Origin: a virus
Reading direction: 5' to 3' (one strand)
IMG/VR virus record: IMGVR_UViG_3300042474_000446
Location: 1 to 44,538 of that record
Length of the DNA: 44,538 bases
The notes under the pieces are model-generated. The model was given only the letters and a program-made list of their open reading frames with translations, was not told where the DNA came from and ran no database searches. Made by a program: the position numbers and the translations under genes. Position 1 is the first letter of the stretch, and each line of letters opens with the position of its first letter. Of the stretch, positions 8,569 to 15,985 are shown one piece after another.

Positions 8569-8771
8569 CTGAAGCAAGTTTCACTATTCCAATTGGCTGG
8601 GCATTAACTGGATTTATCTCGCTCTGCGGCATTGTAGGCGCATTAGGCAAATTGATTTACTCGCTCCTTATGTATCGCATACAGGCTTTAGAAAAAGACG
8701 TTACAAGATTGAGTGGTGGATGTGGTGCTCATGGCTGCTTTTGGAGAACAATCCAACATAAAGATAAATGA
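8565..8771 (+). CDS. Small membrane protein, holin candidate
   Basis: 68 residues. One strong hydrophobic segment (about residues 11-36, PIGWALTGFISLCGIVGALG) is followed by a helical charged part (YRIQALEKDVTRLSG) and a Cys-containing tail (CGAHGCFW). Size, single membrane span and location two genes before a cell-wall hydrolase fit a holin or small lysis membrane protein. A structural membrane peptide is the alternative. It starts at an ATGA overlap with the preceding gene and ends with another ATGA overlap into the next. No Shine-Dalgarno sequence is present, so coupling is the likely mode of initiation. Confidence 0.6.
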   Translation: MTEASFTIPIGWALTGFISLCGIVGALGKLIYSLLMYRIQALEKDVTRLSGGCGAHGCFWRTIQHKDK

Positions 8772-9226
8772 TTAAACTAGGAACAGACTACGCGCTTACA
8801 ATGGATAGCAAGATTTACCGTTTTGTTACCAAGCGCATTATTGCTACACCATTGCCATTTCATCATGCTGATGTGGCGTTTCGTGACTTAGACTCAAGAG
8901 TTTGGGCTAGCATTGAAGATAACGTATTGTATATCAGTAAAGGATATGCATGGAATGGTTGTAGTCCGAAACGTAAAGTTCTTGGTATTTGGATTGGAAC
9001 ACCTGACGAAGAAAGGAATGTTCATGCTTCATTAGTTCATGATGTTCTTTTTCAGTTCTCTGGAACATGGCATTTCAAACTTTCATTCGAGCAAGTAAAT
9101 TGTTTCTTTCGTTCATTGATGCGCAAAGATGGTTACCCTTTATCAACTCTTTACTACAAAGCTGTAATGAAGTTTGGTATTAGTTTCTGGAAAAAGAACG
9201 AAGAAAGCTACTCAACAAAATTATGA
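8768..9226 (+). CDS. DUF1353-like phage protein
   Basis: 152 residues. The central motif ISKGYAWNGCSPKR (about residues 57-70) followed by a HASLVHDVLFQF helix (about 88-99) matches the 'aWnGaS...AalvHDaly' pattern of DUF1353 proteins, which are common in tailed phages near lysis and tail genes. The family's function is unknown; the conserved His-Asp pair suggests a catalytic or metal role, but that is inference. It is ATGA-coupled on both sides, between the membrane protein and the hydrolase. Confidence 0.65.
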   Translation: MIKLGTDYALTMDSKIYRFVTKRIIATPLPFHHADVAFRDLDSRVWASIEDNVLYISKGYAWNGCSPKRKVLGIWIGTPDEERNVHASLVHDVLFQFSGTWHFKLSFEQVNCFFRSLMRKDGYPLSTLYYKAVMKFGISFWKKNEESYSTKL

Positions 9227-9762
9227 ATTACAAATGGCTTAATAACATTGGCTTGCTTCCTCGTATGGTGCAGCAAGGTCTTGCCCTAATTGGAACACGG
9301 GAAGTAATTGGTAAAGGTAGCAATAGGACAATTCTTGAATGGCGTGATAACCTTAACCAGAATGGTGTTAAGATCTCTGGATACTCTGATGATGATATTC
9401 CATGGTGCGGACTGTTTGTAGCGCATCTTGCTTTTAGCCGACTAAACTCTCCATCTGAAGTTCCTGAATCTCCATTGTGGGCTAGAAACTGGGCTTCTTA
9501 TGGAACCAAGGTTAAGACTGCCATGCTTGGTGATGTGCTTGTGTTTGCCCGTAATGGAGGTGGACACGTTGGTTTATACATTGCAGAGGATGCTACTGCC
9601 TACCATGTCCTTGGTGGCAATCAGTCAAATGCTGTCAGTATTGCGCGTATTGAGAAATCACGCTGCATTGCTATTTGCCGTCCTAAGTATAACAATCAAC
9701 CAGAAAGCGTAAAGCAATACGTTGTGGCTTCATCTGGAGAACTCTCAAAGAACGAACAATGA
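9223..9762 (+). CDS. TIGR02594-type NlpC/P60-like peptidoglycan hydrolase (endolysin candidate)
   Basis: 179 residues. The pattern D-I-P-W-C62-G-L-F, GGGH115VGLY and GGN133QSN gives the Cys-His-Asn set of the TIGR02594/CHAP-NlpC/P60 group, which cut peptide bonds in peptidoglycan. The GTREVIGKGSNRTILEW start is also typical. No signal peptide is present, so release would need the neighbouring membrane protein. It could be the endolysin or a virion-borne lysin. Overlaps ATGA with both neighbours. One copy of the dispersed 14-bp element lies inside it and encodes the FSRLN stretch at residues 71-75. Confidence 0.8.
   Translation: MNYKWLNNIGLLPRMVQQGLALIGTREVIGKGSNRTILEWRDNLNQNGVKISGYSDDDIPWCGLFVAHLAFSRLNSPSEVPESPLWARNWASYGTKVKTAMLGDVLVFARNGGGHVGLYIAEDATAYHVLGGNQSNAVSIARIEKSRCIAICRPKYNNQPESVKQYVVASSGELSKNEQ
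9433..9446 (+). repeat. 14-bp dispersed element, copy 2 (TTTAGCCGACTAAA)
   Basis: Inside the hydrolase gene, in the one reading phase without stop codons (TTT AGC CGA CTA AA, F-S-R-L-N). The G variant in the centre is shared with copy 5. Confidence 0.8.
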
Positions 9763-10553
9763 AAACACAATCTAAACTGGTATTGGTCATTAGTGACTTA
9801 CATGTTGGCTCAACAGTAGGTCTATGGCCGAAAGGCTTTGTAAGTATTGAAGGTAATCCTATTTTGCAGAACCCATTTCAAGAGTGGTTATGGAAATGCT
9901 GGGTTGACATGAATAAATGGGTTGAAAAAGTCACTGATGGAGAACCTTATGACATTGTTATTAATGGAGATATTGTTGATGGAATCCATCACAAGACTCT
10001 TCAAGTTATGACTCCTGATCTTGGTGATCAAGTTATTGCCGTTAAACAGATCCTTGGTGAACTGACTCCTAAGGCAGCTAACGTGCATTTGATCAAAGGA
10101 ACTGAAGCTCATACATTGAATCAAGAAATTCATATTGGCAAGGCTCTTGGTGGTAGCAAGAATAAAATCAATGGTCAACACGCTTGGGATTATTTAGACT
10201 TGGAAGTAAATGGAACCCTATACAACTTTGCTCACCACATTAGCGCTACGGCTAGGACATACCTTGAGGCTAGTGCTCACTCAATTATGCTTGGAAACCT
10301 CTCCCACGCCCGTGCTAGAGCCAAGAAACCAGTTCCCTCAGTAATGGTGAGAGCGCACAGACACCGACACGGTATCTGGGAGGATGGTAATCAAATGTCG
10401 GTCATAACAGGCGCGTGGCAGGGTTTAACACGCTATGGTTACAAGGTAGTGCCAGATGCTATCCCACAGCCCTCAGCGGTCATTTTTGACGCAAGAAACC
10501 AAGAGAAGGGAGAACTCCCAATTACTCATCGTAGAATTTACACAGCAGAATGA
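9759..10553 (+). CDS. Calcineurin-like metallophosphoesterase
   Basis: 264 residues. The metal-binding motifs are in order: D13-L-H15, N69-GD71-IVDG, a GTEAH element (114-118) in place of GNHD/E, H159-H160, and AHRHRH (199-204) as the final His motif. This fits the binuclear metallophosphoesterase fold. Substrate is unknown: nucleotide, nucleic-acid end or phosphodiester are all possible. It lies after the cell-wall hydrolase and before a small winged-helix gene, with ATGA overlaps on both sides. Such genes occur in many phages next to structural genes without a known role. Confidence 0.78.
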   Translation: MKTQSKLVLVISDLHVGSTVGLWPKGFVSIEGNPILQNPFQEWLWKCWVDMNKWVEKVTDGEPYDIVINGDIVDGIHHKTLQVMTPDLGDQVIAVKQILGELTPKAANVHLIKGTEAHTLNQEIHIGKALGGSKNKINGQHAWDYLDLEVNGTLYNFAHHISATARTYLEASAHSIMLGNLSHARARAKKPVPSVMVRAHRHRHGIWEDGNQMSVITGAWQGLTRYGYKVVPDAIPQPSAVIFDARNQEKGELPITHRRIYTAE

Positions 10554-10780
10554 AAAAGATTGGAAACCTAGATAAGCTGATGTCTGACATTGGCGCATTA
10601 ATAGCACCGACTATTAGGGAAGATGAATTTACAGTTGCTGACTTCAGGGCTAAATTCAAAATACCAGACAGAACAGCAAGAGCGTTACTTGAGTCACAAA
10701 AAGAGTCTGGTATATTGAAGTCACGTAAAGTTGTTATTAATGGGAAATGTTGCAATGCTTACTCTGATGGTAAAAAATAA
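10550..10780 (+). CDS. Small winged-helix-like DNA-binding protein
   Basis: 76 residues. EFTVADFRAKF-x(3)-DRTARALLESQKESGIL (about residues 26-56) is a helix-turn-helix pattern, and the KSRKVVINGKCCNAYS end could form the wing. It is the last gene of the ATGA-coupled block, followed directly by a promoter (10792-10819). Both facts fit a regulator of late or fibre genes. No family is recognised beyond the fold-level pattern. Confidence 0.55.
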   Translation: MKKIGNLDKLMSDIGALIAPTIREDEFTVADFRAKFKIPDRTARALLESQKESGILKSRKVVINGKCCNAYSDGKK

Positions 10781-10791
10781 ATTCCTAGAAC

Positions 10792-10819
10792 TTGACATAA
10801 TTCATCAAAAGTCTAAAAT
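10792..10819 (+). promoter_or_regulatory. Sigma-70-like promoter TTGACA-16-TAAAAT
   Basis: A perfect -35 (TTGACA, 10792-10797) and a good -10 (TAAAAT, 10814-10819) are separated by 16 bp in the 47-bp gap before the next gene. The predicted start is about 10826, only a base or two before ATG 10828, so the mRNA would be leaderless or nearly so. Confidence 0.72.
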
Positions 10820-10827
10820 ACACGCAT

Positions 10828-11163
10828 ATGCAACTTTTTCTCCAAGATTTACTTATCCGCTTTATGCGCAATGCAGTTGTTGTTGAGCCGCTTGGAGTTC
10901 CAAGTGTTAGACGCGCTATTACGGTTACTGATACATCATCCAATCAGGTATTGACCTCTACTTGTTTAAGAGCTAGCATTATTGCTATTGGAGCAGATAT
11001 TAGATTTCAAGTTTCTTCAAGTTCTGCAACTGCTTCTGCAACATCTCATCTTATTCTTGAAGGTGAAAGACTTGATATTCATTTACCAGCAACTCCAAAC
11101 ATTGCTGCCATTAGAAATGGATCGGCAAATGGAACGCTTGAAATCACAGAACTTTTAAACTAA
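10828..11163 (+). CDS. Small virion-type beta protein (head fibre/spike base-like)
   Basis: 111 residues, beta-rich, with Ser/Ala/Thr repeats (SSSSATASATSHLI) and a C-terminal ILEGERLDIHLPATP then IRNGSANGTLEITELLN. That ending is a pattern I associate with small phage head- or spike-associated proteins encoded next to spike fibre genes. The gene is 2 bp before the spike-domain gene and has its own promoter. The start is the ATG at 10828, with no room for a ribosome-binding site between the promoter and ATG. Function is inferred only from context. Confidence 0.55.
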   Translation: MQLFLQDLLIRFMRNAVVVEPLGVPSVRRAITVTDTSSNQVLTSTCLRASIIAIGADIRFQVSSSSATASATSHLILEGERLDIHLPATPNIAAIRNGSANGTLEITELLN

Positions 11164-11164
11164 T

Positions 11165-12400
11165 ATGAGACTTAGGGCGACAAAACTATCTGCAATTGGA
11201 TTTAGTGGATCAAGAGCGGCATTGCCATCGCTTGATCTTGCTTTTGCTGCGGATAAAACTCTGACTGCCCGTAAAGGTCCAACTCCCACATTCACGCGAG
11301 CATCTACTGCTACGTTCGTGGGCAGTGATGGACTAATCCAATCGGCAGCGATTAACACCCCACGCTTCGACCACGACCCTGTGACGCTTGCTTGCAAAGG
11401 ACTGTTGATTGAGGAGCTGAGGCAGAATCTTTGCTTGCGGAGCGAGGAGTTTAATGACGGGATTTGGGCTAAAAGCTCTGCGATTGTCACCGCTCCAGTG
11501 GTTACAGCCAACCAAGTAAATTCCCCAAGTGGAGCCTTGTCGGCAGATAGAATCGTATTCCCTGCTGTGAGTGGAGCTGGCGCATTTTCGCTAGTGACTC
11601 AGTTTTTTACTCAATCCGCTGGAGTGGTTCACACTGCAAGTATTTATCTTAGGGGTCTGGTTGGTGGCGAAAAAGTATGGTGGGCGTGGACTCCAAACGG
11701 ATCAACCTATGTTCGAAAGGAGTGCATACTAACAACAGCGTGGCAGCGTTTTGATTTTACTTACACATCAACATCAGGAAATAACTTTACCCAACTTGGA
11801 GTTGATCTTCGAGACTCTTCTCAATCTACCCGGCCCGCACAAACCATCTTTGCATGGGGCGCTCAACTAGAAGCAGGATCCTTCCCCACCAGCTACATCC
11901 CAACAACCACCACAGCACTCACCCGCAGCGCGGATGTGTGTAGTATTACGGGAGGGGACTTCACGAGTTTCTACAATCAGAGTGAGGGGACTGTATCGCT
12001 ACAAGCTACCTCGCTAATGGCAACAGCAACAGCAGGAAATAGGACCTTCCTATCGTTTACTGATGGTGGCTACACCAACCAACAAGGAATCTACAAAACA
12101 GTTAATAGCTCAAACCTCAATACCCCTATTGGCTCGGGGGTAGGCACAGCTGTCGGCACAATTACTCAAGGCGTAGCGTTTAAGGTTGCAGTAGCTCTTC
12201 AACCGTCAAATAGTGCGGCATCTTTTAACGGTGGTGCTGCTGCGACTGTGTCAAGTGCAGCCGTAGTTGGCATCAATAGACTTGAGTTTCGCGATCCAAC
12301 AGGAGCGCCTGGTGGTCATCCGTCTTGTCACATCGCTCGAATTCAATACTTCCGCAAACGTCTCCCTAACGCGAAACTCCAATCCCTGACTACACCATGA
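11165..12400 (+). CDS. Phage head-spike-fibre-domain protein (receptor-binding candidate)
   Basis: 411 residues. The first half contains TPTFTRASTATFVGSDGLIQ, NTPRFDHDPVT and GLLIEELRQNLCLRSEEFN, then a beta-sandwich region ending GAQLEAGSFPTSYIPTTT (about residues 230-250). This is the characteristic layout of 'phage head spike fibre domain' proteins. Residues 255-411 form a second beta-rich, LamG/concanavalin-like domain. Such proteins probably bind surface glycans. Codon use is more G+C-rich than the flanking structural genes, which suggests lateral exchange. ATGA overlap with the next small gene suggests a functional pair. Confidence 0.75.
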   Translation: MRLRATKLSAIGFSGSRAALPSLDLAFAADKTLTARKGPTPTFTRASTATFVGSDGLIQSAAINTPRFDHDPVTLACKGLLIEELRQNLCLRSEEFNDGIWAKSSAIVTAPVVTANQVNSPSGALSADRIVFPAVSGAGAFSLVTQFFTQSAGVVHTASIYLRGLVGGEKVWWAWTPNGSTYVRKECILTTAWQRFDFTYTSTSGNNFTQLGVDLRDSSQSTRPAQTIFAWGAQLEAGSFPTSYIPTTTTALTRSADVCSITGGDFTSFYNQSEGTVSLQATSLMATATAGNRTFLSFTDGGYTNQQGIYKTVNSSNLNTPIGSGVGTAVGTITQGVAFKVAVALQPSNSAASFNGGAAATVSSAAVVGINRLEFRDPTGAPGGHPSCHIARIQYFRKRLPNAKLQSLTTP

Positions 12401-12720
12401 TCGACTATATCCTAAAATTTCCAAGCAAAGAAGTAGCTGTACAATTTGGTATTGACAACGGCTTTACAACAATCGACGAGAATGGTGAGCCTCAATCATC
12501 CCTTGCATCTCACGAACACGCACTATGCGTCATCGGCGAGCATAACGGCGATGGTCAATGGTGGGTGTTGTTTCGCGATCTTGTCGGCATTCCGATCCCT
12601 GAGGGTGGCGAGCAGTTTATCCACTGGGCGTCAACTCAAACAACCATTGACGAAAATGGAGAAACTGTTCCAATGCCTAGACCAACATCAGAGGATACAC
12701 CAAATGTATGGTGGGCTTAA
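12397..12720 (+). CDS. Small fibre-associated hypothetical protein
   Basis: 107 residues with many Trp and acidic residues and two similar TTIDENGE segments (about residues 25-32 and 82-89). It overlaps the spike gene by ATGA and has the same higher G+C. Small proteins encoded right after receptor-binding proteins are often their chaperones or caps; nothing here proves that. It is the last gene before a spacer with a 14-bp element. Confidence 0.55.
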   Translation: MIDYILKFPSKEVAVQFGIDNGFTTIDENGEPQSSLASHEHALCVIGEHNGDGQWWVLFRDLVGIPIPEGGEQFIHWASTQTTIDENGETVPMPRPTSEDTPNVWWA

Positions 12721-12735
12721 TACCAAACACATTCC

Positions 12736-12749
12736 TTTAGTTGGCTAAA
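12736..12749 (+). repeat. 14-bp dispersed element, copy 3 (TTTAGTTGGCTAAA)
   Basis: In the 76-bp spacer before the 12797 gene, 47 nt from its ATG. Orientation is TTGG on the plus strand, the same orientation and distance as copy 4. Confidence 0.85.
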
Positions 12750-12796
12750 ACAATAGACTTGCCAATAACCAAAAATTAGTTACCTTCTTTTCAGGT

Positions 12797-14068
12797 ATGA
12801 GTGTTCCAATGCAGCGGTATCCAATCTTTGATGTTGCGTCTCCTTTGCGTGACTTAGTGTTCTATGAGGTTGTTGATTACAATATCAAGTCCAATAGAGA
12901 CATGGAGTATGGAACGCCCCATCACAACACTCAGGCTTATCCTAACCATCAACTGGTTTACATTACGCCAAATGACAAAGAAGGTAAGACTTATCGTTTC
13001 TACTACGCTGCCAACAGGGACAATCAAGATGATTACAACTGGCAGATTAGTGATGGATCAACATTAGAAAGAACTTACATTGTTCCTCGATCTTTGTATT
13101 ATGGAAGAAGCGCAGCTGAAGCTACTACTAGCTCTATAATTCCAAATGAATTTACTTATCCAGTTGTAGGAACAGCAGACATTAGGTTTACTAAATACAG
13201 TTTTGTAGATGATTCAGTAATACGTTCCGATGAACAACTAGATAGTATTTACGTTACGGTTAAACGCCGATTCATGGAGAATAAGGAAGTGGATATTGTT
13301 TGGAGTGAAGAGTTTGATCGGTATGTAAAAGTAACTAAAGAGTTTATTCCAGCATCAGTTAATCCAGAAATTCCTACTTTCAGTGCTGGAGAGTTTATTG
13401 AGATTAAACAGGGCAATACTTTTTTTGATGTAAAGATCACTTCTCAAATAGTAGATTCTACAGGAGAGGCACAAACATTGCCATACTCTAAAGCTGTAAT
13501 CCCAGCCTTAAAGGATTTTAGATTTCCTTCAAAACTTGAATCTGTGACGCTTAATTACATGTGGGCGTATGCTGCTAGCACTGGTAATACTCCATCTTAC
13601 AGTGAAGAGTATTACTTTAACTGGAAAATTGTAAACGCTAGAGGCGGTCCATACGAAGCAGAGATCACACGACATATTACAGCAGATCCAATTCAAATAA
13701 CTTCAGCAGCAGAAAATCAAGTTTATGCTGTTCCTAATACAGTAAGGGAAACTATTGGTGTTCATTATGCTTGGTTTAACGCAAGCACCAATGGTAATAA
13801 TACCAGTGCCGTAGCTAGAGAGATTGAAGTTCCAGCAACAATCCATAGTGAAATAAATATAAATGTAAATGGTGTTGCAAATACCACGGCTGGTAGAACT
13901 TATAGTTTTACAACTACATTAGCCGAAACTCCAGGATTTGATGACTTCAATACTTTAATTACTACTGCTAATAGCAAAATGGTAATTGGCGTTGAAACAA
14001 GAAAGCTTCCCTACAATCTATATGAAGTAAGCGTAATCAGACTTAAAGTTTCAAACATCTATCTATAA
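12797..14068 (+). CDS. Virion structural protein, tail-associated candidate
   Basis: 423 residues, beta-rich, full of Tyr, Asn and Thr. No signal peptide, membrane segment or catalytic motif is seen, and no family is recognised. Texture (many short strands, charged turns, VYAVPNTVRETIGVHYAWF) is that of a phage structural protein. It begins a new group after the fibre cassette, and its partner at 14073 follows 4 bp later. Its spacer carries a 14-bp element, so it may start a separate transcription unit. Tail nozzle or stopper are guesses. Confidence 0.6.
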   Translation: MSVPMQRYPIFDVASPLRDLVFYEVVDYNIKSNRDMEYGTPHHNTQAYPNHQLVYITPNDKEGKTYRFYYAANRDNQDDYNWQISDGSTLERTYIVPRSLYYGRSAAEATTSSIIPNEFTYPVVGTADIRFTKYSFVDDSVIRSDEQLDSIYVTVKRRFMENKEVDIVWSEEFDRYVKVTKEFIPASVNPEIPTFSAGEFIEIKQGNTFFDVKITSQIVDSTGEAQTLPYSKAVIPALKDFRFPSKLESVTLNYMWAYAASTGNTPSYSEEYYFNWKIVNARGGPYEAEITRHITADPIQITSAAENQVYAVPNTVRETIGVHYAWFNASTNGNNTSAVAREIEVPATIHSEININVNGVANTTAGRTYSFTTTLAETPGFDDFNTLITTANSKMVIGVETRKLPYNLYEVSVIRLKVSNIYL

Positions 14069-14072
14069 ATTT

Positions 14073-15236
14073 ATGGCTGAAGAAAACACTCAAATTAGAA
14101 GACCAGTTTTAAGAGATTATTCTCCAACTGATCCTAATCCATTGCCAATTGACATTGGACAATCTTTTGTTAATCAAAGTTCTGTTGATCCAGTTGTTGA
14201 GCAACAGCCAATTGCTTATAGTCAATCACATGGTGGTGGCAATAGCACTGAGGCAAAATCGTATCCTCCATTCCAGCCATTCCTTAAGGGAACTGGAACT
14301 GGTCATGAGATTGCCGTAAGAACAGGATATGTTGTTGAGCATGTTGTTGTTGGCGATGATTCTATAAAATATCATTTACCAACTGGTGTTCCAGCTACTA
14401 ATGATGTAGCACCAATATGGAAAGCAATTACAGTTGGTCAATGTTTGTATGTGCAATGCCAGATTAGCGAAACAGGAGAAATAGAAGGAGTTCCAACATT
14501 AATTGTTGGCTCTAGTGATTTAGAAGGGGAGCATTATCGTCCTGAAGTATTTGACTTTGCAGGTAATGCTGGAATCAGTTATTATAAGTTATGCCAATTA
14601 ATTTCAGCACCAACTGGTTCAGGTGTAGTGATACAGCAATTTAATGCAGGTAGTAATATTCATCATTATGATGAGCGCGTTGGCATGGAAAATCTTGAAT
14701 CTCCGCAAAATGTAGATGCTGGTTCAATTTATCGAGTAGGCAAAAATTATGACGAAACAAGCGATAAGGTTCAGTTACGAACATTAATGCAACTTGATGG
14801 AGAAGGTGAGCCAGTAATTAAAGAAGATGAAGAAGGCGCTCCACCATCAGACAGTATTAGATTTAGACGAATTGTTGACCTTGGCACAGATGCGGAAGTG
14901 CATGTAATGGATCAAGACGGGGCAATTTTAATACGTGGAAATTCTTATCCATCATCTGTAACAAATGCGCATAAAATCTCAATGACAGTTAAGGATGGCT
15001 TGGTTACAGATCTTCAACAAATTGATTCTGAAGGATGGTGGGGAGTTATTCTTCATCAGTTTTTTACGACTATTGGACAAAGCACTCCTTATAGCCAATT
15101 AGAACTTACTTATGAAGCAGGGATACTTACAAAAGTAAGAAATCAAGGAGGACCCGCTTCGCCACTTGCAGATGTCCCGGGAACTGAAAATGCACAAGGG
15201 TCAGCTGTTCATGCTACTTTCTCATCAAATGTTTAA
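14073..15236 (+). CDS. Hypothetical virion protein
   Basis: 387 residues. The N-terminal 80 residues are Pro/Gln/Ser-rich and probably flexible (DYSPTDPNPLPIDIGQ). The rest is beta-rich with Gly turns (HEIAVRTGYVVEHVVVGDDS). No known domain is recognised. It lies 4 bp behind the 12797 gene and before a spacer with another 14-bp element, and is probably co-expressed with 12797. Context suggests a tail or head component. Confidence 0.55.
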   Translation: MAEENTQIRRPVLRDYSPTDPNPLPIDIGQSFVNQSSVDPVVEQQPIAYSQSHGGGNSTEAKSYPPFQPFLKGTGTGHEIAVRTGYVVEHVVVGDDSIKYHLPTGVPATNDVAPIWKAITVGQCLYVQCQISETGEIEGVPTLIVGSSDLEGEHYRPEVFDFAGNAGISYYKLCQLISAPTGSGVVIQQFNAGSNIHHYDERVGMENLESPQNVDAGSIYRVGKNYDETSDKVQLRTLMQLDGEGEPVIKEDEEGAPPSDSIRFRRIVDLGTDAEVHVMDQDGAILIRGNSYPSSVTNAHKISMTVKDGLVTDLQQIDSEGWWGVILHQFFTTIGQSTPYSQLELTYEAGILTKVRNQGGPASPLADVPGTENAQGSAVHATFSSNV

Positions 15237-15255
15237 TAGTTTCTCATTAATTCAT

Positions 15256-15269
15256 TTTAGTTGGCTAAA
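15256..15269 (+). repeat. 14-bp dispersed element, copy 4 (TTTAGTTGGCTAAA)
   Basis: In the 80-bp spacer before the adaptor-like gene, exactly 47 nt from ATG 15317, like copy 3. The bases between element and ATG share a TTGC..CCAA..TA.CTTC pattern with the copy 3 spacer. Confidence 0.85.
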
Positions 15270-15316
15270 CAAGACATTTTAATTGCAAGAATCCAAGAGA
15301 TGTGTAACTTCAACGC

Positions 15317-15985
15317 ATGTCTCAAATCTTAACATTTGCTGAAGCACAGCAACGATTCTCCAATTTGGTGACAACCGAAGTCAACATTGGTGATGCTATC
15401 CAAGAAGTAATAGACAGAGCCTATGAAATGGGGCGCTGGAGAGGCATGATGGAAGAGATTGAATGTTCTAATAATCAATATGTCACAATTAGAGAAGACA
15501 CTGAGAAACGCGAAGTTTACTTTGATTTTGATCCTGCACAGTTTGACGGAGCTATTGGTTTCCGTCAAGGAGGTAGGGGATACGGAATCAAGACATTAGT
15601 ATCCCTGTATCAAGAAGACACCAGTGTTGGTGATCTGTCCTTTATTGATATTGGAGATGTAACCATTGAAGATGTCACGTATCGCCGCTATAGAGTACCT
15701 CGTTCATGGAGTAGCCCTGTAGTTGAGCTATACGCGCTCATGAAGAAGGTTAGCAAGTCTCCACTGGCCGATACAGACATTATACCCATTAAGAGCATAG
15801 GTGCGCTTAAATCGGGTATTCTGGCCGTAGCATATGAGAATGTAAATGACATGGAAAGAGCAGATGCTCATTGGCAGAAATTCATGCAACTCATGGAGAG
15901 AGCACAGAAACAATATAACGGAGGTCGCAAGATTTCTATTCGATTTAACGACAACATCAGAAAACGTCCAACCCAATTTAAGTAA
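15317..15985 (+). CDS. Head-tail adaptor-like protein (tail tubular A-type candidate)
   Basis: 222 residues. The helical N-terminus (FAEAQQRFSNLV, DAIQEVIDRAYEMGRW), a beta middle, and the C-terminal helix pair KSGILAVAYENVNDMERAD then AHWQKFMQLMERAQKQYNGG follow the pattern of podoviral adaptor proteins that form the ring below the portal. The downstream genes code for coiled-coil virion proteins, the usual podovirus order. The last base of the stop overlaps the next ATG (TAATG). The call is from pattern and context. Confidence 0.6.
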   Translation: MSQILTFAEAQQRFSNLVTTEVNIGDAIQEVIDRAYEMGRWRGMMEEIECSNNQYVTIREDTEKREVYFDFDPAQFDGAIGFRQGGRGYGIKTLVSLYQEDTSVGDLSFIDIGDVTIEDVTYRRYRVPRSWSSPVVELYALMKKVSKSPLADTDIIPIKSIGALKSGILAVAYENVNDMERADAHWQKFMQLMERAQKQYNGGRKISIRFNDNIRKRPTQFK

